Positions 1-10,690 of a stretch of 64,000 bases of DNA are shown here, in pieces; the first letter of the stretch is position 1, and every line of letters begins with the position of its first letter. The notes under the pieces are model-generated. The model was given only the letters and a program-made list of their open reading frames with translations, ran no database searches and was not told the origin of the DNA. Source of the stretch: Pterobdella sp. o SKG-2022 (taxonomy: Eukaryota; Annelida; Clitellata; Hirudinida; Piscicolidae); contig OZ038324.1 in NCBI GenBank assembly GCA_964035795.1, forward strand, positions 2,003,323 to 2,067,322, in the 5' to 3' direction. Position numbers and translations under genes: made by a program.

Positions 1-369
1 TCTTAGAACTTTTATTCAATTTTTTCTTTCATTTACTTCATAATTTGTTGATTTTTGCTTTCAAGATTGAAGATTATTTAAATAAAAAATATAAATTGTT
101 TTGTGTGCTTTAAAATTCTCGAAAAGCGTCGAAAATTCATCCCGGTTTGGTACCTGTAAGATTTTATTTGGAGTTTTGTTTTTTTTACCCCCATGTAGGT
201 TAGGAACGTACCCTATCTTCATCATCAGGCTGTTAGTGTTGTTCTTAGGATGCTTCTTTGAATATTAAGAACTTGTCCCAAGAACCTAGCCTGATGAAAC
301 AGTCTGTGTGGGGTTCTCCAAAAAACTTATCTTGAAACAAAATTAAATTAGTAAGCTGCAAGAAACATT
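1..369. other. AT-rich sequence with no gene
   Basis: I see no coding region here. Two short arms around 203-215 (ATCATCAGGCT) and 287-299 (AGCCTGATGA) are inverted copies. They lie just upstream of the Penelope-like element and may be part of its terminal region. Confidence 0.4.
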
Positions 370-1870
370 ATATCACATCGAGGTTGTCCCCAAGAAGCTC
401 TGGCATCATATCTAATACCACTCATCCAACCATTAGTCGATGCTTGTGACTACACATGTAAAAACTCTATAGAATTCGTTCAAAACCTCAAAGAAATAAC
501 TTTAAAGGAAGACGAATACCTGGTAAGCTTTGATGCAGAAGCTCTATTCCCATCAATACCTCTACAAAAATGCATAGCTTTAATCGATAAAGAATTGAAA
601 AAAGATACACATCTTCATAAACGAACAAATATATAAATTTATGCATGTCTTCATCTAATTTTATATATGATAACACGATATACAGCATGAAGGACTCGGG
701 ACCTATTGGGCTCAGCCTCATGGTACCCATAGCACAGATTTGGATGAACTTCACTTTGAATGAATCCATAAAAATTGCAAAAAAAAAAAAAGTTAAGAAC
801 GCCTCGCTCACTAAAAATATACATGAATGACACTTTCGGAATTTTGAAAAAGAATAAGGAAAGCGATTCTCACATTGAGTTTATTAATATCCTCAATGAA
901 ATCGATGAAAATGTAAAGTTTACCTTCGAAACCGAAACTGATCACACCTTACCATTTCTGGACGCAATTATAATAAAAGAAACCAATGGAACATTATAAA
1001 CTACGGTTTATAGAAAACAATCTAACACGGGACTCACCATCAATCCGTCCTCCAACCAAGATCTGAAAACTTGGATAGGAGTGTTCAAAGGAGCTTTATG
1101 CCGTGCCCATAGATTGTGTTCCAATAAAAGCCTTTCAAAAAACGAAATTAACTACTTCATAAACAATTTTGAAGACAATGGATATAGCAGAAAAATACTT
1201 AAAAATATCACAAGAACCTACACGCCAAAAAAACACTATATCTAAAGAAAAAAATTATAAGGATAGACTAAGAAGCTCAAAAACAAAAGTTGCTTTGAAG
1301 AAGAATGAAAATAAAACAAAACAACGAAAAAGTCACATATCATGGGTTTCTATCTCATATTCCACATTTGAATGAAGAACTTTAAAAAACTTTCATAAAA
1401 CACAATATTTCCTTCCATAGCTCCTCTGGGTCCAAATTAGGAGACACACTATGCTTATTTAATAAATCAAAACATAAAAAAATAGACCAAAAAGGAGTTT
1501 ACAAATTAACATGCTCTTGTAATATGAATAAAGCGTATATTGACCAAACAAGAGTGAGTATAAAAACCCGAATGAAGCAGCACAGGTCTGATGTTGAATC
1601 AAAAATGGCTGACTCAGAAATATCGGGGATTAGCAAACATGCTCGCTATTGTACCCATGGAAAAATTAACTGGGAGACTTTTGAGATTTTACAAGTTGAA
1701 AAAGAAAAAAACAAGTTTTCACTACAAAAAAATCTCTTGGTGAGGGAGCCTTGAAATAAAAAAGCACAATTCTGTTTTCAATGGCTTGATGACCCACAAC
1801 TCATAGTTAATACTAATGCCTGGGATCCAATATTAAAGGATTTGAAAAAAATTGAACGGGGCAATGACCG
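370..1870 (+). mobile_element. Penelope-like retroelement remnant (RT plus GIY-YIG)
   Basis: Read across frames, this stretch matches the Penelope layout of a reverse transcriptase followed by a GIY-YIG endonuclease. At about 525-575 it encodes FDAEALFPSIPLQKC, the RT motif that precedes the palm. At 690-770 it encodes DSGPIGLSLMVPIAQIWMN. At about 820-845 lies IYMNDTFGI, a degraded form of the catalytic Y-x-DD block. From 1495 it reads KGVYKLTCSCNMNKAYIDQT, the start of a GIY-YIG nuclease, followed by RVSIKTRMKQHRSD. Several frameshifts and in-frame stops (for example near 636, 999, 1375 and 1754) break the frame, so this is a dead copy. The GIY-YIG part is the best preserved. The boundaries are approximate; no terminal repeats or target duplication were identified. 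Confidence 0.85.
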
Positions 1871-2204
1871 AAGGGGGACATAGGGACTAATTTCTCTTGA
1901 TAAAAAGTGACATCGTTTAGAAAATTATTTTTCTTTGAAGTACTCTTGAACAATTAATTATGTGAAATAATAGCATTGAAATTAAAACAACTTCTGTTTT
2001 TCTGAATAATTAACTAATTCTTAATTATAGTCTTTGAATCACTATATATTTTATTTTTTTCGCTAACGTTTTATGATAAGGCTAAACTTATAGCTTCCGA
2101 TTCTCAATAAATGTATTAAAAATTCCTCTTATTTGATGTTTTTCGTTACAAAATAATAAGCCCAAAGGATTACTGGGGAACAGAGAAAGATTGTTTAAAT
2201 TTGT

Positions 2205-2345
2205 ACCCTAAAAGGGTAGCAGCCCCATCAACTATCAGACCTAAACGCTAGGGCGTAGATGCATTTTAATGTCATCCCTTGGACAGGTGCTTCTTAACGT
2301 CATGCCCAGGACCAATTTTATTTGGAGTCGTTTATTCTGCCGCAG
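2205..2345 (-). repeat. Fragment sharing a motif with the 37-nt hairpin repeat family
   Basis: On the minus strand this reads GTCCTGGGCATGACGTTAA at 2294-2312. The same 19-mer starts the full repeat copy at 5111. The flanking bases differ from that copy, so this is either a related subfamily or a shared module. It has higher GC than its surroundings, and an inverted pair TACCCT/AGGGTA sits at about 2203-2218. Confidence 0.5.
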
Positions 2346-3450
2346 ACTAAAATTACCATCAAGTGTTAAATGTCAATCACCAAAGCTAGTTGAAGCTTTT
2401 AAAAATTAGATAAGCTTACACTAATATTCATTATGGGCGATGATATACAATACAGATGACTTATGGTAACAGTTTTGAGTGAGCTTTTTTTTTTGTACAA
2501 AGTAATGGATTTTAGTTAAGATAAGACGAATCAAAATCTGAGTTTTTCATTATAGAAGAATCTGTTTTTACTATTTTGATAATATGATTGTAGTGAAGTT
2601 TATTTGGGAGACGCTCTTCGCATGAAATTCTGTGGCTTGTTAAATGAATGCGGATAATCAATATCGGAGTTTAAAATTGATTACAATTGGTAAATAAAAA
2701 TCAGTGAAAAAAGATAATGTTGACTTGAAAAAAAAGCAGACTTTCAAAATTGACTGAAACGAACTAAATGACTAGAAGACCTAACAAAGGCAAGAACATA
2801 CGATAAAACAATGCGATATAACATGAGAATATAACAAAAGGTAATAAAACATGGTCATATATGTAGATACGTTTATATATATGTTTAAATACACTTTCAA
2901 TATCACTAAGAAAATATCGTTTCTATAACACTGATTGGAATTATACTAGTTACAAAATTAAGTGAAGCAGTCCTTGAAACTTGTGTTGACTAAATATTAA
3001 TGCAAAACTAGAAAATTTCGGGTATAAAATAACAATAAACAATTTTTCGACGCAGGCGACTATTCGGCAGTAGTATGAAACATGCCGCAGACATTCTTAC
3101 AAGTTTTGTGATATTACCATAATGAGGGCCCGATTTTTAAAAAAAATGCACTAAAAAAATATTAATATTGATAATGAAATAATAATTATGGAAATAACAA
3201 AAAACAATAAGAAGAAAAATACTTAAATAAAATTATCAAATGCTTGAAATTGAAACTTGTCTAAATTTTAAATAGGTGAATTGAGATTAATGCAAGAAAA
3301 CTTGAATTTTCACCATTCCTTAAGTCTTCTCGGTCAAATTTCGTTATTGATACCCACCATATAACAACAATTTAAGCAACAATCCTTCTTCCTCTATTAA
3401 CACCAAAGTCATCATTTTCTCATTCTTCTACCTCTTTTTTATTTTCTCAT

Positions 3451-3500
3451 TATTGTCCAACCCATGCTAGCATGGAAACGGATGATAAAGAATGATAATT
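3451..3500 (+). repeat. SINE-tail-like motif with perfect palindrome, copy 1
   Basis: Positions 3462-3475 are the perfect 14-nt palindrome CCATGCTAGCATGG, preceded by CCAAC and followed by AAACGGATGATAAAG. The same block occurs at 33155-33230, where it runs into a GATGATG tail. This context (palindrome, purine stretch, ATG-type tail) looks like the 3' end of a retroposon. Confidence 0.55.
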
Positions 3501-3603
3501 ATTTTCTCATCCTCCTTACAACCATCATTCCTCTCATAAAAGCATTAATTTTGTCATCCTCATCATCACCATTCTCCTCATCGACCACTCCTCCTCCTCC
3601 TCC

Positions 3604-3701
3604 TCATGAAAGTTTATGAAGAGGATGCAGCAGAGATATATGGTCAGCCCCTTTTATAGGCAGCTTGTTGTTCCTGTAGTACTGAACCTGTGAGTGATGT
3701 A

Positions 3702-3736
<35 letters not shown>

Positions 3737-4083
3737 GTGCGAGCTGTTATTTATTATGTAGAACAAGACATAACATAATTATGTAGAACAATATTTCAGA
3801 CACCTCATAAGTCAAGATCACAACAAGATGTAACATCCTTATATTATTAAACTTGGAAATTTATTAAACTTACCTGGATTATTACATCCCAATATGATCA
3901 TTTTGCACGCTCAATAAAAACGAGGTCTGAATGGACAACAAAATATACCCCTACTAATAATATAAACAAAAGCAGAAAAAAAATCACTACTAATCATGTC
4001 AAAACCAACAACAACAACAGCAATAATATAACTAAAAACATAAGATAACAAAAGCAACAGTTTAACTTATAACATCAAACATC

Positions 4084-4162
<79 letters not shown>

Positions 4163-7100
4163 GTAACACAAACGAACCATGAGTGGGATTGAAGAGAAGG
4201 GCTGGCTGAAGAGGCCTAGGATAAAGTGGTGGTTGGGGTCTGTGGTGATCTTTAAATGCACAAAACCGTTTGTGTTTCTGGTGTGGTGGTGGTGATGGGT
4301 GGTTAGAAAAAGAAATGAAAAGTATTAGACAAAAAAAGATGAATGTAGAAAATGAAGGTTGGTGATTTTGTAGGTGCGTGAATAGGAAAAAAAACATAGA
4401 TAAAAAGGAATGAAAAAAATATATGAAGTTGGAAAAAAAGAAATATAAATAGGAACAGATAGATTCAACAGTTTCCGATTTGAGCCGTCACCACTACAAA
4501 CTGACAACACCAATGATATGGAACGTGATGAAGAAGACACCAACTTGACTGATAAGCTGTATTCGTTAGGTGCTTTGGTCGCCTTCCTCACCAGGTATGA
4601 CGCCACTTTAGCCCTTTTTAGCACCTCTTCTGCACTGCTCCTGCTGATCTCACCGTGGTACCATCTAGTGGTGGGTGTGTTCAACATAAGTATCAGTCAA
4701 TCAATCTACCAACCAATCAATCAATCGAGCGAAAAACCAGCACTAACGGTTGTTCATGGAGAGAGGAGGGGATGGGAGGCAGGGGTTGCATGGGTTTGTT
4801 GAGAGGGGAGGGTTGTTTGAAGGCCATCTTAGCGACAGACTCACTACCGGGACATTTATCATTAACATAGCATCGATCATCAGCATGCTTATCATGGTCA
4901 GATTTCTTGTCGTTCTCCATGGAACCGTTGTTGCTCAAGTTGGCTGCCTTGTTTACCAGGGTCTCTTTGGCCAGCTTGGCTGTCACCACTTCCATGTCCA
5001 TCTGGTGTTTGATGGGCAGTTGAGAAAGGAATAAAATGGTGAATTATTATTTTTGTGAAATTGTTAATTATATTATTTAAAAAAGTATTAACTATATTAT
5101 TTATCCTGTTGTTGTCCTGGGCATGACGTTAAACTGCACCGAAAAAAGCGTCTCTAAATTGAGAATGCTTTCCTGTTATAACCTGGATAACAGAAGACTC
5201 TGGGAACAGGTATCGACAAACCGATATTCTGGTATCGTTGTCATTTGGCTTGGCGATGATCTTTCTTTTTTTGACAACGGCAAGAAAAACTGCCAAAGTG
5301 TGGGAACGGCGGATCTTGAATTCGATAATTTCAAATTGGATGTTAGCTTGAACTGGCAGTCTATAAAAATTTGTTTCAAACAAAATGGCCTTTTTTATAA
5401 ATTACTCAATTATAGTATCAATAACCTAGGCCGACTGCTGTCAACCCCACTTACTGGGACATTTACAGCAGTATGATCTAATTGGATTTATAATAATAGT
5501 AATAATAATAATAACACAAATAATAATTATTATTATTATTAAAAATATCAATTATATTGGTAATTACTTATATTATTAGCTAGATTTAGAATATTATTTT
5601 TTGAAAAGATAATATTATAAGCCAAGTTTCAAATAATTATTTGATTGAACCTTCTACACGTGAAAGCTTGGAAACAGATAACTGGTATATACCTGCTTCA
5701 TTCTAGATTTATTGTTTTTTCTATCATTATATGATTATCACTATTTATTATTTTTATTTCGTTATTATATTAATATTTCATTTATCTTTTTATTTTAAAA
5801 AATCTTATTATTCTTTTTATTTATGCTATTATGTTATGATTATTATTCTCTTAAGCACCTCATTCCTGTCCCAGGGCTCCTCATACTCCTTCCCCCTCCT
5901 CTTTGCTTGCCTCATGTTGCCTGTGCTCTGTATTCAGTTGTATTGTTGTTAGTATTACTGATTATTACCATGATAATTATTATTATTGATATTTCTGATA
6001 ATATAACCATTATTGTGTTGTTACACCACCACCACAAGAGTGTCGAAGAGGTTCTAAACCACGTCAGCTTTCAACCTCAAAGCATTTCGAGAATCCATCC
6101 ATCATTTTTCACTGCTCACCAAAAGTCATAAACAACTCGAAGCTACAAGTTTCTTTCTGTACTCGCTCCAATGAGTGTCAAAAGAGTCTTTGGAAGTTGG
6201 CTCTCAGCAACAAAAACAACAACCACCACCACTCAAACCCCCCCAACCATCTCTACCACCTACACCACTACCATCCCACAAGCACCTTGACATCCTTGGC
6301 CAGCTTAGCCACAAAGAGGTCTGCATGTACATTGTTCTTGTCCCATGGATCCTCGTAGTCCTTGCTGCCTCTGTGCGTCATTGTTGTTATTATTCTTTTA
6401 TTTTTATTATTTATTGTTTTTAGCGTTATACAATGTCATTATTCTTTCAAAATATGATAGCATAGAAACACTTGAGAGGCGACCATGACGATTATCACTA
6501 TTATTTGATATCCCTAATATTAATCTTTATTACCTTCTACATGAGCAACGTGTTAGACCAAAAATCTAGTGGTACAATATGAATTCAAACAACTTAGTGT
6601 TATATTTAACCAATTTATTCTTCATAATTACCAATAGTTACTAATGTTCATTGGTATAGTTATAACAGATCACCACCTGTCATCTTTATCTTGGGGCTTG
6701 AGGTCCCATGGTTTCTCATACCCCTCCTGACACCTGGCATCCTTCTTATGGGGTTGCCAGTCCCATGGCACGTCGTAACCTGCAGGGTTCATGCCCCTTT
6801 GAGAAGGTGGGTACTTAGCTCTTGATTATTAATATGGACTACACAAACAATATATGAAATATAAAAGGGTTTTGGATCGGTTTGAGGTGTTTTAAATATT
6901 TCAAATAAATTAAATGAAAACATAAATTAAAATATTTGATAATTTATTTTTGACTGATACGATTTGAAAAATAATCGAAACTTATAATTACTGTTGTGAT
7001 GATACCGAAACTCACTGGGTTAAAATCCCTAATAAATTTCCTTAAAAACATTAACAATACTTATTACTGTAACAAAACAAACCTATTTAATGAACACATC

Positions 7101-9473
7101 AAACCTTCTCTCGTCCTCATATCGATCTCTTCATTCTTTGTGACGTCACACCTTTTGTTGCTCCCCTCCTTGCTGCCTTCATCATCATCCTTTTTGCCTT
7201 TATCGCCCTCATCATTCTTATCACCGTGATCACTATTATTGATGGAGTTACGGCCATCCTCGTCGTTAAACTGGTCCTGCAGCGCCTCTGCCGCCTGTTC
7301 TTTATCCCAGGCATCTTCATAGAACCCCGAAGATCTCATTTGTGGGGTTATCTCAGACTGTGGTGAAACTTTGAGAGAGATGATGTGGTTTTGAGGGAAG
7401 TTCTCATCACCTTCGTTGTCTGAGTTTGAATATGAGCAGTTGAAGGTGTCTTTGAAATCTGATGGAAAGTGTTTTGAGAACTGAGAAAATTATCAAATAG
7501 TTCTTTTTTAATTAATAAATTTATTAAATGTGAATAAATTATATAATTTGGAGAATATCATTTAAAAACATGAGATGCACTAGACTTGATAAACTTTGAA
7601 GATGGCACTCACTGTCTTCTTGCTTCTTGATGCCATACACTGGCTCTTGCAACTCTGACTGCAGCAACAACTTCAGCTGTGTGTATCTGGGTGGAGTTTA
7701 GAAAATATGTAAAAAATTGAAATTGGTTTTATAATATAGCGCTTTTTTTATATAGATCAAAAAGCTTGTGAGGAATTTAATGTAGCAAAAACACACTGTG
7801 AAAGAAGTGCTACATGACGGCACAACACGGGATCAAACTCGGTAACATTGGATAATTAGTCTAACGCTCATCCAGTTGAGCTAAATGGGCCATGAAAATA
7901 TCAATTTCTTATAACTACTGCTGAAGATCTTGATGTTCAAGGTTGTTCTTTTTAGTATTGATGTACGGTATTATAGTGTTGGAATTGTTATTTAGGTTTT
8001 ATTTTTTTTCGGATGTTTGTACAAAATTAATGAAACTTCACCAAACTCAGGAAAATTTGAATTTTTCAGTTTCACAAAAATATTTAATATGCAACGTTAA
8101 AAAATTAATAACATAGCAATTGTTGTTAGCGTATTTGACAAAAAGTATGCCAAGAGTTTCAGTCAGTTTTTTTTTCATTTGAATATAGATTTTTTGATAT
8201 CAAATTACTTCAAATAATCTTAATAACGTCAACATGTAACGCCCAATTTCTCACTAAATTGAACATCAAAAAATAGTTGATATCATAGTGGTCTAAAAAT
8301 ATAATAAACATAATAGAAAACAATTAGAAAAAATTTCTGTAGTTGACCTTAGGTGAACTTAAGCTCAATTGATAACTTAATCAGTCAAACAGATAAATGA
8401 AATTACTCAACCTTTCATAGTCCTTGCTTCCAAATGACATACGAGCACTTTCATATTGGGACTCCAGCTTCATAGCCACCTCATTTAAGATTCCTCCAAT
8501 CTTGATTGGGTCAGTACTGGATTGTTGTTGGTGAGCAGATGAAGCATTGATGTAGTGGTTGATGTCTTTTAGGTCTTTTGCATTGTTCTTATTGTAATAA
8601 CTGGTCTTTAAAACTTCACTTCGAGCATATTGCAGAGCTGTTAAAATTTCTGATAAAAATGCAGCGTTTTCTTTGTCTCTTTGGGAAACCTGATAATCAG
8701 TTGAGACTGGAGTGGAAGGCTTTGCAGGTGTTGATCTTACTGGATTAGTCATTTCTGTGAAAGAAAGTATAAACAATAAAAAGCCAAATATGGCAATTGA
8801 AGTGAACCATAAAGATTAAAAATACGATAATGGTTTTAACAATATGGATATACACTGAAAGTTGACAAACCAATGAGCCACTTTTTAATGTCTTCCCAAG
8901 ACTGCTCTTGAAACAAAGCATTGCTTTTGATATTATGAGAAACATCTTCATTTTCATAGATATTTGTTGTTCTAATTTGTCCTTCAGTCTATATTATAAA
9001 AAAATATATTAGTTCATATGCAAAAATAATTTTATTCTTTCTATACCTTATTTGCAAAACCTGGATGAATATTGGGAGCAGATTTGAAATCGTCATTTGC
9101 ACTGGAACATTCTGCAGAGTTGAACCACGATGATGGGGGACATGGAAAATCATCTGCCACCGCAGCATTTCCTCCGCTTGAAGTTGAAGACACGGTGCTT
9201 GCAATGGAGGTGTCAGTTGCAGGTTGCTTTGGAGAAGATGCGCACTGCGGTGGTATATTAATGATAACATTAGCGATGTTGTGTGAGCATTTCAGCGGGA
9301 ATATTGAAAAAATAAAAAAGTGAAATTGCCTGCTGAAAAGATTGCGGTTTATAAGGCGAAACAACTGGCGAATCATTATTGGGCGATTGTCTGATTCGAT
9401 CACATTCGATTCTGGGGGATGCCGATGATGCTTTTTTGTTTCCTATTCCTAAGTGCTTCAAAAGTTTCGCCAT
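3604..9473 (-). CDS. SHB: SHB-family SH2 adaptor protein
   Basis: This encodes an adaptor that binds phosphotyrosine and links receptor and Src-type kinases to downstream partners. Exons (minus): 9473-9366, 9244-9047, 8988-8871, 8754-8412, 7686-7613, 7458-7152, 6796-6677, 6370-6286, 5001-4748, 4664-4545, 4277-4178, 3687-3604. All phases fit and give about 636 aa. The protein starts MAKLLKHLGIGNKK, like vertebrate SHB (MAKWLNKYF...). Four tyrosine sites of the family type follow: FYEDAWDK, GYDVPWDW, GYEKPWDL and DYEDPWDK. The SH2 domain (about residues 537-632) is split over exons 9-12: EQPWYHGEISR, ASYLVRK with the phosphotyrosine-binding Arg, GFVHLKI, then NNKLPIKGADHISLLHPL near the C-terminus. 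Exon 4 (TNPVRSTPAKPSTP...) has no clear vertebrate counterpart. The exon 6/7 junction has a second phase-compatible option (7105 to 6779). The start is head-to-head with RNF7. SHD, SHE and SHF are alternative names within the same family. Confidence 0.92.
4078..4162. repeat. (CAA)n microsatellite
   Basis: About 28 copies of CAA lie in SHB intron 11. On the SHB sense strand this is a GTT tract that begins within about 20 nt of the donor site at 4177. Confidence 0.95.
5111..5490 (+). repeat. Interspersed repeat with terminal 37-nt hairpin, copy 1
   Basis: This is the longest of three copies (others 12717-13015 minus and 54340-54640 plus). All three share long blocks such as CCTGTTATAACC, GGTATCGA and CCGACTGCTGTCAACCCC. 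All end in an imperfect palindrome, here at 5435-5471, with arms CTGCTGTCAA and TTTACAGCAG around CCCA/TGGG. An AT-rich TAATAATA tail follows. The size and the A/T-rich tail suggest a SINE or a truncated LINE end, but I find no RT homology and no clear Pol III boxes. It lies in SHB intron 8, opposite to the gene. Confidence 0.8.
7734..7892 (-). mobile_element. tRNA-derived SINE, copy 1
   Basis: On the minus strand the element begins GGCCCATTTAGCTCAACTGG, an A-box-like tRNA head. The B box GAGTTTGATCCC follows about 40 nt later. The body contains GTAGCACTTCTTTCAC and TTTTGCTACATTAAA, and the 3' end is AAAAGCGCTATATTATAAA. A second copy at 23931-24074 shares head and body. The 3' end resembles that of the LINE fragment at 11086-11760, suggesting which LINE moves it. 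Confidence 0.8.
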
Positions 9474-9847
9474 ATTTCAAATCAGCAAAACGTTCCTATG
9501 AATGTGATTAGTGCTTTATATGTTTCATGAAGTAAGTTTGATAATCACACAGATGTCCAGCAACAAACGATGAATCTTCTCTTCATGCTAATATATTTGT
9601 ATCAATGACAAATTTTCATTAAAAACTCAAAATTTACTATATTTCTAAAATTTTTTCGCTAACAAAACTTGTGAATTTCAAAAACTTATTCAATTTAAAA
9701 CCCACTATATTACTTTTAAACATGCTTCGAATGTTTTCAAATATCATTAAAACCGAGTAAAATTATCTACATCTTATTAACTTTTTGAGAATTTTTAATT
9801 TTTTAAATGCCGGTTAAATTGAACTAACTTTTTCAAAAATTTTAATA
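9474..9847. promoter_or_regulatory. Shared SHB/RNF7 bidirectional promoter region
   Basis: The start codons of SHB (minus, 9473) and RNF7 (plus, 9848) diverge from this 374-bp AT-rich gap. No coding sequence is visible inside. It must hold the core promoters and 5' UTRs of both genes unless unseen upstream non-coding exons exist. I could not identify specific factor sites. Confidence 0.6.
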
Positions 9848-10380
9848 ATGTCGGAAGAAGCTGATGCTGGAAAAGAGGGGAAGATGTTTACTTTGAAGAA
9901 GTGGAATGCAGTGGCAATGTGGAGTTGGGACGTTGAATGTGACACTTGTGCTATCTGCAGAGTTCAAGTCATGGGTGAACACCAATAATTCCTTTTTCTT
10001 TCGTTTTATATCACTAAGTAAGTTGACCATTAGGTCATTTCTAACAGGTGTCTGGTTGCACAATTGATAGGTTTTGCAGAAAGCTATTTCATTTGATCAT
10101 CATACATCACTTCGTATTTTTATAATGGTATTTCATTTTTCAGATGCTTGTTTAAGATGTCAAGCAGATAACAAGCAAGATGATTGCGTAGGTAAGTCAT
10201 AAAATAACATATAATGTGGTTTCAAATTGTATACTTATTTTTTAAAAAATCAATTTTTTAGTGGTCTGGGGAGATTGCAACCATTCTTTTCACAACTGCT
10301 GCATGGCATTGTGGGTTAAACAAAACAACAGATGTCCCTTGTGTCAATATGACTGGGTTGTTCAGAGGATTGGAAAATAA
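9848..10380 (+). CDS. RNF7: RNF7/RBX2 RING-box protein of cullin-RING ligases
   Basis: This is the RING subunit that brings the E2 enzyme to cullin-5 ubiquitin ligases. The three exons are 9848-9974, 10144-10191 and 10262-10380, with GT-AG introns and continuous phase, giving 97 aa. The variable N-terminus ([12 protein letters not shown]) leads into [20 protein letters not shown], the beta-strand that inserts into the cullin. The RING-H2 zinc ligands follow in [25 protein letters not shown] and RCPLCQYDW, ending VVQRIGK. This is almost identical to human RNF7 and clearly closer to it than to RBX1. It is by far the most conserved gene in the window. A polyadenylation signal AATAAA (10376-10381) overlaps the stop codon. 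Its 3' end faces that of the NSP gene. Confidence 0.98.
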
Positions 10381-10690
10381 ATATTTCTAAATTTTATTCA
10401 AGAATTTTCATTTTTTTTTTTTTATTCAAATATATTGTTTTATTTAAATAAATCATGAAATTAGTGAAAAATTAATAAAAATAAGTGTAAAATTGAAAAA
10501 TTTAATGAGTTTGAAATACTGTTTGATTAATATAAGCTATAAAATAAAAAGTTAAATGATTTATCTAATGAATAAATTCATGAAAGTCTAAAATAAATAA
10601 AATTAAATAATTTTCAAGGGGTTGAGAGTATTTTTAAAAAATAAAAAATTAATGATACTTTCTATATTCATCAGCCTTACGCTAAATTCA

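Larger units (their letters stand above)
1871..3603. other. Intergenic region downstream of SHB
   Basis: No gene is visible. The stretch holds a repeat fragment near 2205-2345 and a SINE-tail-like motif at 3455-3490 (both listed separately). A minus-strand polyadenylation signal (AATAAA, plus-strand 3438-3443) lies about 160 nt past the SHB stop codon. The rest is AT-rich sequence without recognisable features. Confidence 0.5.

Noticed and set aside
287..320. Hammerhead ribozyme core CTGATGA near the Penelope element
   Set aside because: Only the CTGATGA part is present; I could not find stem II with GAAA or a matching stem III.
7820..7892. A true tRNA gene on the minus strand
   Set aside because: The head has A- and B-box-like sequence, but the acceptor stem does not pair (GGCCCAT against TTGTGCC), and the same head continues into a repeated SINE body.
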